Part shown: positions 36,281 through 44,931 of the stretch, piece by piece
Numbering within the stretch: position 1 is the first letter of the stretch
Layout: each line of letters opens with the position of its first letter
Assembly: GCA_965216365.1 (NCBI GenBank)
Contig: CBDCFT010000027.1
Span: forward strand, 67,564-131,563
Source of the DNA: CBDCFT01 sp965216365
GTDB lineage: Bacteria > Pseudomonadota > Gammaproteobacteria > Arenicellales > CBDCFT01
Direction of reading: 5' to 3'
Length of the DNA stretch: 64,000 nucleotides
The notes under the pieces: model-generated
What the model was told of the DNA's origin: nothing
The model's database searches: none
The model's input: only the letters and a program-made list of their open reading frames with translations
Program-made: the position numbers and the translations under genes

Positions 36281-36877
36281 ATGGAGGTTATAAGAAAAAA
36301 ATTTGTGTTGGTTATCCTCGGATGCGCAATATGGTTAACCGGCACTGCCGACGCCGAAGACCTGCCCGGGGAGTTGCTGTTCGAGGGCTACCCCGATGCT
36401 CCGGCATTTACGGTAGTCTCCCGTGAATTGAAAGCGAGACACCGGCGCTGTTCTCGATGCCACGATAAGATGGACCCCAATCCGACCATTCGCGAACTCG
36501 AAGACGCTCCCCATGTCGACGGTATCAGTCATGGTAACGGTCACATCTGGTGTCTGGTTTGTCACGATGAACAAGAACGGGAAAGTTTGCGTACGCTACT
36601 GGGAGAAAAGCTGGCATTCACGCAAGCCTACGTCGTGTGCGGATCGTGTCATGCAAACCGGGAAAAGGATTGGTATTTTGGGGGACATGGAAAAAGACTA
36701 AGCAACTGGCAGGGAGAACGGGTTATTTACAACTGCACCTATTGCCACGACCCGCACGAACCCGCCATCGAACCACGCGAACCCAAACCACCGCCATCGA
36801 TAAGAGCAGGATTGCAGTCGATGCAAAACGACCAGCATACCGACGTGCCAGAGCAATCCGAAAGCAGGATCAAGTAG
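36281..36877 (+). CDS. Exported tetraheme cytochrome c
   Basis: A 198-residue protein with a signal peptide (FVLVILGCAIWLTGTADAED). It has four heme sites, CSRCH, CLVCH, CGSCH and CTYCH. Extra His residues (HGNGHIW, GGHGKR) could give bis-His ligation. The ATG at 36,281 is chosen for a clean signal peptide, although the GGAGG directly touches it and the start is therefore uncertain. It is the first gene of a rightward operon with an Fe-S protein, an NrfD-type membrane subunit and a pentaheme cytochrome. Confidence 0.82.
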   Translation: MEVIRKKFVLVILGCAIWLTGTADAEDLPGELLFEGYPDAPAFTVVSRELKARHRRCSRCHDKMDPNPTIRELEDAPHVDGISHGNGHIWCLVCHDEQERESLRTLLGEKLAFTQAYVVCGSCHANREKDWYFGGHGKRLSNWQGERVIYNCTYCHDPHEPAIEPREPKPPPSIRAGLQSMQNDQHTDVPEQSESRIK

Positions 36878-36884
36878 AACAGCA

Positions 36885-37817
36885 ATGACTTACGATAAAA
36901 AACTTAAAGCTGAAACGTCGGCAGTAAATTACTCACGCCGGAAGTTCCTCAGCAAACTGGGCGTGGCCGGCGCGGCAAGTTCAATGGTCGGTCCGGCGTG
37001 GGGAGGACAAAGCATGCAGGACGCAATCGGCGACTTCTTTCAAGATCATTACCAACGCATGACCAAGCAGGAAATCGATGAAGCGTTGGCGCGTATAGAA
37101 CGCAAGGCAAAACAGCGGTACGGAGTAGATATCAAATGCGAAAACACGCCGCCCCAGGAAGGCGTGGTGTTCGGTTATGCGCTTAATATTTCCAAGTGCA
37201 AGGGTTATCGCGATTGCGTGTACGGTTGCATAGAAGAAAACAACCAGGGCCGCGATTCCCAACTGCAATACATACGAGTGCTGGAAATGAACAGGGGAAC
37301 CATGAACCTTGAGGAGTCGGACCACTACTATGACTCTAAAAAAGTACCCGCCGACGGCAAGTATTATCTGCCGGTGCAATGCATGCAATGCGATGATCCA
37401 CCTTGCGTCAAAGCATGCCCGGTGGAGGCGACCTGGATGGAACCGGACGGCATCGTAGCGATCGACTACGACTGGTGTATTGGCTGCCGTTACTGTATGA
37501 CCGCCTGCCCGTATTGGGCGCGCCACTTTAACTGGAACACACCCAGCATTCCCGCCGAAGAACTCAACCCGAACACCCACTACCTGGGTAACAGACCACG
37601 TCCCAAAGGTGTGGTAGAAAAATGCCATTTCTGCATCCAGCGAACACGCAAAGGACAACAACCCGCGTGTATGGAAGCCTGTCCGACCGGCGCACGCATA
37701 TTCGGCAACCTGTTGGACCCAGACAGCGAGATACGCTACGTGCTGGATAACAAAACTGTCTTTCGACTGAAAGAAGATCTTGGGACAGAACCCAAGTTCT
37801 GGTATTTCACCGACTGA
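36885..37817 (+). CDS. Tat-exported four-cluster ferredoxin subunit (DsrO/NrfC/HybA type)
   Basis: A 310-residue protein. A Tat motif SRRKFLSKLG starts near residue 17. Four [4Fe-4S] binding groups follow: CKGYRDCVYGC, CMQCDDPPCVKACP, CIGCRYCMTACP and CHFC...CMEACP. This is the electron-transfer subunit found with NrfD-type membrane proteins. It would carry electrons between the quinone-reactive membrane subunit and the periplasmic multiheme cytochromes. No molybdopterin subunit is present, so it is not a standard three-subunit reductase. The next gene begins about 10 bases later. Confidence 0.88.
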   Translation: MTYDKKLKAETSAVNYSRRKFLSKLGVAGAASSMVGPAWGGQSMQDAIGDFFQDHYQRMTKQEIDEALARIERKAKQRYGVDIKCENTPPQEGVVFGYALNISKCKGYRDCVYGCIEENNQGRDSQLQYIRVLEMNRGTMNLEESDHYYDSKKVPADGKYYLPVQCMQCDDPPCVKACPVEATWMEPDGIVAIDYDWCIGCRYCMTACPYWARHFNWNTPSIPAEELNPNTHYLGNRPRPKGVVEKCHFCIQRTRKGQQPACMEACPTGARIFGNLLDPDSEIRYVLDNKTVFRLKEDLGTEPKFWYFTD

Positions 37818-37827
37818 GGCCGGCGGC

Positions 37828-39081
37828 GTGCTCCCCATACGATTCGTATTCGATGCCTTGCGCCCGGTATTTCGCGGTGGATTGCTGTACTGGAGCTGGA
37901 TCGCGTTATTACTTGCGGCCGCACTAATTGGCATCTGGTTTTATGTAAACCAACTGCAAAATGGACTGATTGTCACCGGTATGAGTGACCAGGTGTCGTG
38001 GGGTTTTTATATTTCGAACTTTGCGTTCCTGGTCGGCATTGCGGCGTCCGCGGTGTTACTGGTGATACCCGCCTATATTTTTCACCGGCAAGACATCAAA
38101 CAGGTGGTCTTACTCGGCGAGGGCATGGCGGTGGCGGCTGTGATCATGGCCATGTTATTCGTGGTGGTCGACCTGGGCAGGCCTGATCGCATCTGGCACA
38201 TGATCCCCGTTCTCGGGCGTTTTAACTTTCCTGTCTCGCTGTTAGCCTGGGATGTCGTCGTCTTGTCCGGTTATCTGCTGCTCAATCTGGCGGTCCCTTT
38301 ATACATTCACTATTGTCATTACCAAAACCGCGAACCGAACTATAAACTCTACTTTCCGCTGATCGTAGTGGCCATGTTCTGGGCAATCTCCATACACACC
38401 GTCACGGCGTTTTTATTTTCCGCCAATCCCGCACGACCGTTCTGGCATACCGCCTTACTGGGGCCGCGGTTTATCGCATCGGCATTTGTGTCGGGGCCGG
38501 CTTTAATCATTATCACCATGCAGTTAATTCGTAAACTAACTCGCTACCCGGTCAGCCAGGGCGTCATTTCCACCACGGCGTTGGTCATGACCGTAGCGTT
38601 GCAGATCAATTTGTTTTTCGTCGGTGCGGAGTTGTTCACCGACTTTTATAACGAGGGGACACACGCCGCCTCAATACACTATTTGTTTTTAGGTCTGCAC
38701 GGCTTCGACGCACTGCGTGTGTGGATTTGGACTGCTTTGATATTCAATATCGCAGCGCTGGTCATTCTTATGATTCATCCACTACGCAAGAATATAGTGA
38801 CCTTGAATATCGCCTGTGTATTGACCTTCGTCGGCATCTGGATTGAGAAAGGCATGGGCTTGGTAGTGCCCGGTTTTATTCCAACACCGCTGGGCGAGAT
38901 ATTCGAATACTCACCGACGGTGACGGAGCTCGCGGTCTCGCTCGGAATCTGGGCAATCGGTTTATTGATATTTACCGTACTCGCCAAAGCCAGTATTCCC
39001 ATTGAGCTTGGCGATGTCCGCCAATCAAGCGCCAACCGTACACCGCAACACACCAGTACATTACCTAAACTGCAAACCTGA
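37828..39081 (+). CDS. NrfD/DsrP-family membrane subunit
   Basis: A polytopic protein of about 418 residues with roughly ten hydrophobic segments. The segment GIWIEKGMGLVVPGF followed by PTPLGEIFEYSPTVTE is the DsrP/HmeB-like signature near the last helices. These subunits exchange electrons or protons with the quinone pool. I chose GTG 37,828, ten bases after the preceding stop. A TTG at 37,780 inside the Fe-S gene would add 16 hydrophilic residues. It lies between the Fe-S and pentaheme genes and completes an Fe-S/NrfD module. Confidence 0.85.
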   Translation: MLPIRFVFDALRPVFRGGLLYWSWIALLLAAALIGIWFYVNQLQNGLIVTGMSDQVSWGFYISNFAFLVGIAASAVLLVIPAYIFHRQDIKQVVLLGEGMAVAAVIMAMLFVVVDLGRPDRIWHMIPVLGRFNFPVSLLAWDVVVLSGYLLLNLAVPLYIHYCHYQNREPNYKLYFPLIVVAMFWAISIHTVTAFLFSANPARPFWHTALLGPRFIASAFVSGPALIIITMQLIRKLTRYPVSQGVISTTALVMTVALQINLFFVGAELFTDFYNEGTHAASIHYLFLGLHGFDALRVWIWTALIFNIAALVILMIHPLRKNIVTLNIACVLTFVGIWIEKGMGLVVPGFIPTPLGEIFEYSPTVTELAVSLGIWAIGLLIFTVLAKASIPIELGDVRQSSANRTPQHTSTLPKLQT

Positions 39082-39086
39082 TTGTC

Positions 39087-39876
39087 ATGAATAGTTCGTA
39101 TCGTCGCACCATCGTCAGTACCTGGATCATCTTTTTGGTTATGCTTTGGATGGCCTTGTTCAACGGTTACGCTAAAGCTGAGCTAAGCAGTTGTGAAAAT
39201 TGTCATAAGGACGCGAAGTTTTTCGTGGAGAACCGCAAGGTTCACCAATACTATCAGGACTGGTTGACGTCGCCCCACCAGGCGGCTGGCCTGGCATGCA
39301 ATGACTGTCATGGCGGCAATCCGCAAAGCGACGACACCGATACGGCACATCAAGGTGTATTTTCCACCTCCGATTCGAGGAGCCGGGTGTTCTACCAACA
39401 ACAACCGCAGACTTGCGGAGAATGTCACGCTGAGGAGACCGAACTGTTCGAACGAAGCGATCACTACCAGGGACTGTTGGATCAGCTTGATGCGCCGACC
39501 TGCTCCACCTGCCACCGTGCCATGAACCGCAGACCTTACTACCAGGATCTGATCGAGAACACGTGTAGAACCTGCCACTATGAGAATAATGAAGACGACC
39601 TTCCGCTGGTGGCGGACAGAGCGGAGCAAACACTGCATCGAATGAATGTTTCCAAGGGCTATCTCAACTGGAGCAGCCTTGTATTTCCGCTCGCTGGGCT
39701 GGCCCGACGACTCCAAAACCACCATCGATGCGTTAGAGACGGAGTTCCATGACATACTCACGGTTATACACCGGTTCAATCTGAGAAGATCGGACCGGGC
39801 GTCAGTTGCGCTGCTTACGAAATTAAAATTGCTGTATCAACAAGTCTCGGAACAAACAGACGACAAAAGCGAATAA
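39087..39876 (+). pseudogene. Pentaheme cytochrome c, one frameshift near the 3' end
   Basis: A signal peptide (WMALFNGYAKAEL) is followed by five heme sites: CENCH, CNDCH, CGECH, CSTCH and CRTCH, all within residues about 35-170. At about 39,680 the frame breaks. The next frame continues LYFRSLGWPDDSKTT and a helical tail to SEQTDDKSE, giving a repaired length near 263 residues. A NapC/NrfH-like membrane anchor is absent; the protein is soluble or tethered by an uncleaved leader. It ends the tetraheme/Fe-S/NrfD operon and could be the terminal donor or acceptor of that complex. Confidence 0.78.
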
Positions 39877-40103
39877 TGGCACGTATGCAAACCCTTGTGG
39901 GTTTGAAAAAAATTCTTTGTAAGCCACGTCTACACAACGAAGAACATGTCGCGGACTGCCAAAGCAAAACGGTCTTAACAAAACACACTCCATCGAATGG
40001 TCGCCCACTATTGCCTTCGTGGATATTGCGCGTTGATTGGCATCGAGAACTAACGGTCTGAGTTTCTCGGTGAGTTCATTCGAATCAGGGGAACGGCAAG
40101 CAA

Positions 40104-41783
40104 ATGAAATCATCACATCTACTAAGATGTCTTAATAAGGTCTACAAAGAATACTCTGAGCAAGCTGCGGTAGAGAAAATCACGCTGTTGCGTGCTTTTG
40201 AAAACCGTTCGATCAAAACTGCAGCACAACTTCTGGAGTTTCACGAAATCCTGTGTTTCCTTAGAGCCTATCCGGATAACCCGGAAATTCTTAAACAGGT
40301 AGAAAAACTTCTGCATACATTTCATGAAAGAAAAGATCTAAACAAACACCGTGAAGAATTAGCTAATTCCGGTGTAGTAGCGACGCCAATTTATTTCCGA
40401 TTTTTCTGGCCGATGGCCCGTTGGTTGGCCGAAACCCACCCACAGAAACTGTATCTTGATTGGGCGGAGATAAAGGACACTAGATGTCTAATGAGCTTCT
40501 TGCCGGTACTGCTTCCTGAGCTTAAGACCAGTGAATTTGAAAATTTTGAGCGGACTCCAATGGAATGGTTTAAGAAGCTAAAGGGCGCAAACGAAACTGA
40601 CGCTACATTTCTAATGCGGCGACTCGATACCATTTTCAGCACCGCATTTGAACGCGAGGCATTGCATAACTTCATGGACCTTTCGTTCAAGTTAACGCCA
40701 GACCGCACAACGCCCTCGCGCACCCTTAGCCGGAACAAAATCCGGTCAATTGTGTATCAAGAAAATCATTTGCAAACCAAACCCGTCGACCTACGCAAGG
40801 TTCTTAGACAGAAACCGCAAAATATTCGCCATTTATCGCCACCACACGGTGAGGAGTTGATTAATCTGGCGCGCGAAGCGATGTTGACACGCGAGCGGGA
40901 TCACGATGCGTTTTCCTACGGAAACAGGCATGACGTGCGTTTGGTTGATTATGCAGACGGGTTTCAATTCGCGTGTATTGGAATAATACCTGAGCGGCGC
41001 TATCTCCTCCCGGCATACTACGGATTCCTCAGCATGCAGAACGGTATTCCTATCGGTTACTTTCAAGTAAACGTTCTGTTTAAAACCGCTGAGTTACCCT
41101 TCCACATTTTTGAAAACTTCAGAGGTGTCGAGACCACCCTGATTTATGCTCGTGCAATCGCCCTCACCCATTTATTGTTCGATGCGCAGCATTTCGTTGT
41201 CGATCCATACCAATTGGGCCAAGACAATGAAGATGCAATCGCAGCAGGGGTGTGGTGGTTTTACTATAAAATGGGATTTCGGTCTCGAGATCGTGACATT
41301 CGCCAGATCATACGAAGTGAGTTAAAAAAGAAGGAAATCAATCCCAATCATAGGTCGAGTCACGCGACATTGAGCCAATTGGCGAATGAACATTTGCACT
41401 TCGACATGGTTACGCGCAAGTCCCCAGTGAACAAGCTGACGCTAACCTGGGATGTGGAAATGGGAGTTTCCGCCGATCAAACTCGTTGGGGTTCTAATCG
41501 AGAGCTCGGCATACAGGAGGCATCAGCCGAAGTCGCGAAACGACTTGGCTTAAAATCGTTCAAGGGGTTTAATCACGCGGAACGTGAAGCTTGGGATCGA
41601 TGGTCAACATTGCTGGTTAATTTTCACGGCATGAGTCGATGGAGTAAAAAGAATCGCATGGGGGTAATCGATATCGTGCGCGCAAAAGGAGGACATTGCG
41701 AAGGTGACTTTGTCAAACTTTTTGACCGTCATTTTCCGTTGCAAAGGGCAATAGAAAAGTTCGCCACGCAGATGAAAATCTAA
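40104..41783 (+). CDS. Large uncharacterised protein
   Basis: A 559-residue soluble protein with no signal peptide or membrane segments. The most conserved-looking part is residues about 290-400: GIPIGYFQVN, FHIFENFRGVETTLIYARA, FVVDPYQLGQDNEDAIAAGVWWFYYKMGFRSRD. The motif PYQLGQDNEDAI...GVWWFYYKMGF suggests an enzyme with a GNAT-like acyl-binding half, but I cannot assign it. It is convergent with the PGM1-like peptide ligase gene. Amino-acid use is typical of its surroundings. Function unknown. Confidence 0.7.
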   Translation: MKSSHLLRCLNKVYKEYSEQAAVEKITLLRAFENRSIKTAAQLLEFHEILCFLRAYPDNPEILKQVEKLLHTFHERKDLNKHREELANSGVVATPIYFRFFWPMARWLAETHPQKLYLDWAEIKDTRCLMSFLPVLLPELKTSEFENFERTPMEWFKKLKGANETDATFLMRRLDTIFSTAFEREALHNFMDLSFKLTPDRTTPSRTLSRNKIRSIVYQENHLQTKPVDLRKVLRQKPQNIRHLSPPHGEELINLAREAMLTRERDHDAFSYGNRHDVRLVDYADGFQFACIGIIPERRYLLPAYYGFLSMQNGIPIGYFQVNVLFKTAELPFHIFENFRGVETTLIYARAIALTHLLFDAQHFVVDPYQLGQDNEDAIAAGVWWFYYKMGFRSRDRDIRQIIRSELKKKEINPNHRSSHATLSQLANEHLHFDMVTRKSPVNKLTLTWDVEMGVSADQTRWGSNRELGIQEASAEVAKRLGLKSFKGFNHAEREAWDRWSTLLVNFHGMSRWSKKNRMGVIDIVRAKGGHCEGDFVKLFDRHFPLQRAIEKFATQMKI

Positions 41784-41851
41784 AAAGAATCATCCGGCGT
41801 CAGAACAAGCGATCCGAATTTTAGTGAAAAAGATCGTGCGCCCTGCCCGCG

Positions 41852-43400
41852 TTACTGACCGCGTGCTTCTTTGTCCAACACGTTGATGGTGTCCTGGTAT
41901 AAACGTGAAGCCTCATCGAAACTGTCACCCACACACACCAGACCAAGTTTTCCATATCCGGACAAGGCACCTATGAGATGGAAGAAAACGCCTTGTTGAG
42001 TAGCCGCGGAGAAATGCAAACCGTAATCGACAGCAATGTCCATCAAATCTTCCGGTGTTAGACATTTGTAATCTTCACACTTGAGATTGTCCGACGCCCG
42101 ATAGAAGCGCGTCTGACCCGACGCCGTGAAAAACAAACCCGTCGCCTCATCATAATTGCCGTCGGTCAGGAATTGCAGTATGCGATAAGTATGCGTTGTT
42201 CCGCCTTTGCGTAAATTAATCTCGATGGCGTAGTTCTCCCAGCCGTGCTCGCCCGGGACGGATACAAAATCCACCCCAAATCGACCCAGCGCCCCACGAT
42301 CTTTGAGTAACGCTGCGACGCGTCGTCCCGCTTCCTGAATAGCCAGGCGGTAATCGTCGCTTGCGGGAAAAGTAGAGCCCTGAAATATCTGCCCGGAACG
42401 TCCGCCCAGCACTTGGTCATGAGTGGAGATGATTTCTGAATCCCCCAGCGGATTCACCCGGCATTGTACCGATGGCGAACGTTTCTCTTCGCCTTCTATC
42501 CACGCTTCGACAATTCCACCCATCTCGCCGAACTTAGTCTGCATACCGCTCCCAACTCATGGTCGGCTCCTCGAACTTGAAGCCGCTCGTGCAGTGAATC
42601 GGTGACCCACGTGTGAAGCGAATGTCCCTCCGGTGCACCTTGAAAATCAAACAACGCGTTGCCTTCTCCCGAGGTACCGTATTCGAGCTTGACTGTGGCC
42701 CGTCGCAGTGACGGGTCATTGCGCTTCAATTGAACCAAGCCATCGGCCATATCCTTAACGTCGCGCAGATCTTCGCATCCATCCGGCATGGATACACCAG
42801 CGTCGCGAAAGACATGCCGACTACCACTCTTGCTACCCAGATGCTCGAGTGCAGGATCGTTGGCAAAAATAGGAATGCCTAGGCTGAACAGCGAGCGTGC
42901 GTTCAGCGGCCGTGGCATTAAAACACGTCATGTGGGCAAGCTCGGGATCGCCAATGGCATCGACGCAGGCGCTCGAGCAGACGAGGCCGGGCCAACAGCT
43001 TCTCGGTTAATGTCTGATCCGTCGAATCGTCGTGGCAACTGAGCATGGCCAGGCGTTTTCGCGCATGAATACCGGGGATACCCGGCAACAGGTGGAGATA
43101 ATAATCAACGATTGCCGGATCCACCGGCATGGAGGTAACGTAAACCACCCGCGTGCGGGGCAGACGCAACAATAACAGCATGCAAAGCAGGCGTTCCTCG
43201 TAGTGCGCTATGCCAGTGATGTTTGCAATGACATCTGCATCCAAACTGAGACTCGGGTTAACAAACACCGTACGCGGTTCACGTGGATTTGGAAATACAC
43301 GGCGAAACAACGGAGCAAGCCGGTGCTGTAGTTCGGCAAATCGATTCAGCTCCTGAGTACTGCCCGGGAGCGGTGGCCGTACATCGTCAGCTGTCATCAA
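41852..43400 (-). pseudogene. PGM1-related ATP-grasp-type peptide ligase, three frameshifts
   Basis: Pieces in different frames read in order as one protein. N-terminal part: FRRVFPNPREPRTVFVNPSLSLD and AHYEERLLCMLLLLRLPRTR, ending near 42,950. A short second frame: GDPELAHMTCFNATAAERTLA. A third frame from about 42,880: GIPIFANDPALEHLGSKSGSR, AGVSMPDGCEDLRD, ATVKLEYGTSGEGN. A fourth from about 42,540: MGGIVEAWIEGEE, GRFGVDFVSV, YAIEINLRKGGTTH. The whole (~510 residues) resembles PGM1-type carboxylate-amine ligases that join a peptide to an amino acid-like cap using ATP. The order of parts is undisturbed, which favours base-call errors over decay. Confidence 0.75.
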
Positions 43401-43582
43401 CGCGATATCACGTCTGTAGTACTGTATACAATGGTTGATCGCGAGTTAAGCCGTTCAATAGTCAGGAAACAAAAACTCACCGACATTGATTCAATGTCAA
43501 TATAGGTAAGCACTTTTTCTGTTTGGTTACTATCCCATTTCTTGCGACATGTCATAACCAACAAACAAAAGATACCAGGGTA

Positions 43583-44030
43583 ATGACTATTATAAAGATA
43601 TTACCCCAAGGGTTTTATAAGCCGTACAACCACTGCTCTTGTACTGGCATCACTGATTGCAATCCCGGAGACGGGGATGAGCGATGAAATTGAATCATCC
43701 ATCGCGTGTGGTGGGCGGCTATATGATAAATGGTACGCTGCAATCGATGCTGCCGATCCCACCGAGGCACATCCGTTGTATCCCGCTGATAACAATGTAT
43801 GCAGACAAAACCAAGGGTAACTGGCGTTGCAAAGAGCGTCGTGTCACGGATGGGATTACCTGGGTAAAGACGGCGCGTACTCCGAAGGCAAACAGTCCTC
43901 CCGTGTTAACAAGGAATAAATGTTTATGGCAGGCGTTGATGGGGAACAAACGCCTGCGTTGCGCGCGCTCGACCGGCAATTTGCGGTCGATGTCATGTCA
44001 CACATGACAACATTACCGAAAAAAAGAATA
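43583..44030 (+). pseudogene. Degenerate or frameshifted small cytochrome c
   Basis: One frame reads TALVLASLIAIPETGMSDE, a signal-like segment, then ACGGRLYDKWYAAIDAADP and THP-like AHPLYPADN up to a stop at 43,821. A second frame gives KTKGNWRCKE, and a third gives ASCHGWDYLGKDGAYSEGK. Together they spell the GGRLYDKWY...W-R-C-x-x-C-H-GWDYxGxDGAY pattern of a known type of exported single-heme cytochrome. The CxxCH itself is split by five extra bases. At least two lesions are needed, so it is a pseudogene or a badly called region. Confidence 0.5.
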
Positions 44031-44228
44031 ATGCGCTGAACGGTCTTCAAAACAGTACGGCTTATCCTTTCAAATACGTTAAACAACCGCTAAAGCCAGA
44101 CCGGTTCTTTGTGGGGTTACAGCCGGCCCACCACGCTATCCGCCGCGACCATCACCATGTTGTGTCGTCAGGAATTCTTATAACTTTACTCTTCAAAAAA
44201 CCGGCCAAAAATAGTTTGTTTTTGCTCA

Positions 44229-44245
44229 CCTGCCAAACTGACAGG
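44229..44245. promoter_or_regulatory. Upstream palindrome, distal site of the left sigma-54-type module
   Basis: CCTGCCAAACTGACAGG is a near-perfect 7+3+7 dyad of the form CCTGYCA-N3-TGRCAGG. Its centre is about 160 bases before the predicted transcription start. It is the first of five copies in the window, and no other copies were noticed elsewhere. Confidence 0.65.
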
Positions 44246-44272
44246 GCCGTAGCAAAGCGTTGAAATCATGTT

Positions 44273-44289
44273 CCTGTCAGCTTGGCAGG
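44273..44289. promoter_or_regulatory. Upstream palindrome, proximal site of the left sigma-54-type module
   Basis: CCTGTCAGCTTGGCAGG is the second dyad, centred 44 bases from the first and about 116 bases before the predicted start. Paired dyads at -100 to -160 are typical binding sites for sigma-54 activators. Confidence 0.65.
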
Positions 44290-44371
44290 TATAGCTTGCG
44301 ACCCATCATACCCCGACCCATGCCCTCCTTATTTAATATTTAAATCAATTAGTTAGCGCCCTATTTCTATT

Positions 44372-44387
44372 TGGCACATTCATTGCT
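44372..44387 (+). promoter_or_regulatory. Sigma-54 promoter (-24/-12)
   Basis: TGGCAC-ATTCA-TTGCT matches the consensus TGGCAC-N5-TTGCW exactly, with the required 12-base step from GG to GC. Transcription would begin near 44,397 and read the small exported protein and then the Gly-Met repeat gene. The 429 bases 44,028-44,456 contain this promoter and the two dyads but no gene. Confidence 0.75.
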
Positions 44388-44456
44388 AGTTCAAATAAGG
44401 ATAGCTGAGTGCATGCGAGAAAGCACGCACGAGAAATTTTTGATTGGAGGCAATGC

Positions 44457-44792
44457 GTGGAAATAACGCTCAAGAAGTCTTTGTGCATGGTGTTGTTAGC
44501 AGGGGTAGTTCACGGCGGCATGGGAATGGCCATGGCCCAATCCGACTACCCGATCGCCGGGATGAAACCCGACGAACGACCGGCAGACGCTCCGTCTATT
44601 ACCAGCGTTGCGAAAGACGCCGCGTGGTATCAGAAGGCGCTCACGGGCGTAGAGCCACCCTATCCGAGTAGTTTCCGGTTTTTGGAGGATCAGGGTAACT
44701 GGTACACGCCATTCAACAGTCCCGGCATGACAGGCCCCTACGATATTCGCGATTGGCATGACGCGACCCAAGGACCTGCCACTACGCAATAA
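44457..44792 (+). CDS. Small exported protein ahead of the Gly-Met repeat gene
   Basis: A 111-residue protein beginning at GTG 44,457 with GGAGG ten bases upstream. The signal peptide (SLCMVLLAGVVHGGMGMAMAQ) is followed by a mature region of about 80 residues rich in Pro, Asp and aromatic residues, with AAWYQKALTGVEPPYPSSF and GNWYTPFNSPGMTGPYDIRDW. No cysteine is found in the mature part. I do not recognise a family. It is the first gene after the sigma-54-type promoter and probably co-transcribed with the repeat gene 140 bases on. Confidence 0.7.
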   Translation: MEITLKKSLCMVLLAGVVHGGMGMAMAQSDYPIAGMKPDERPADAPSITSVAKDAAWYQKALTGVEPPYPSSFRFLEDQGNWYTPFNSPGMTGPYDIRDWHDATQGPATTQ

Positions 44793-44879
44793 CCAAAGTT
44801 TTCTGGCTTTTCGATGTCGAGACATCGGCATCAAGAAGGACTGCCTCGCCCTGTTAATCCGGGACGAGTCGGTCAGGGT

Positions 44880-44898
44880 ACCGGGTGAATAACCCGGT
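44880..44898 (+). other. Intercistronic hairpin between the two sigma-54-driven genes
   Basis: ACCGGGT (44,880-44,886) pairs with ACCCGGT (44,892-44,898) around GAATA, without a following T run. A second dyad, CGATGTC-GA-GACATCG, lies at 44,812-44,827. They may stabilise mRNA or tune expression between the two genes. Confidence 0.45.
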
Positions 44899-44931
44899 GC
44901 ATCAACTCAACAATTGGAGGTAAATCTTAAA

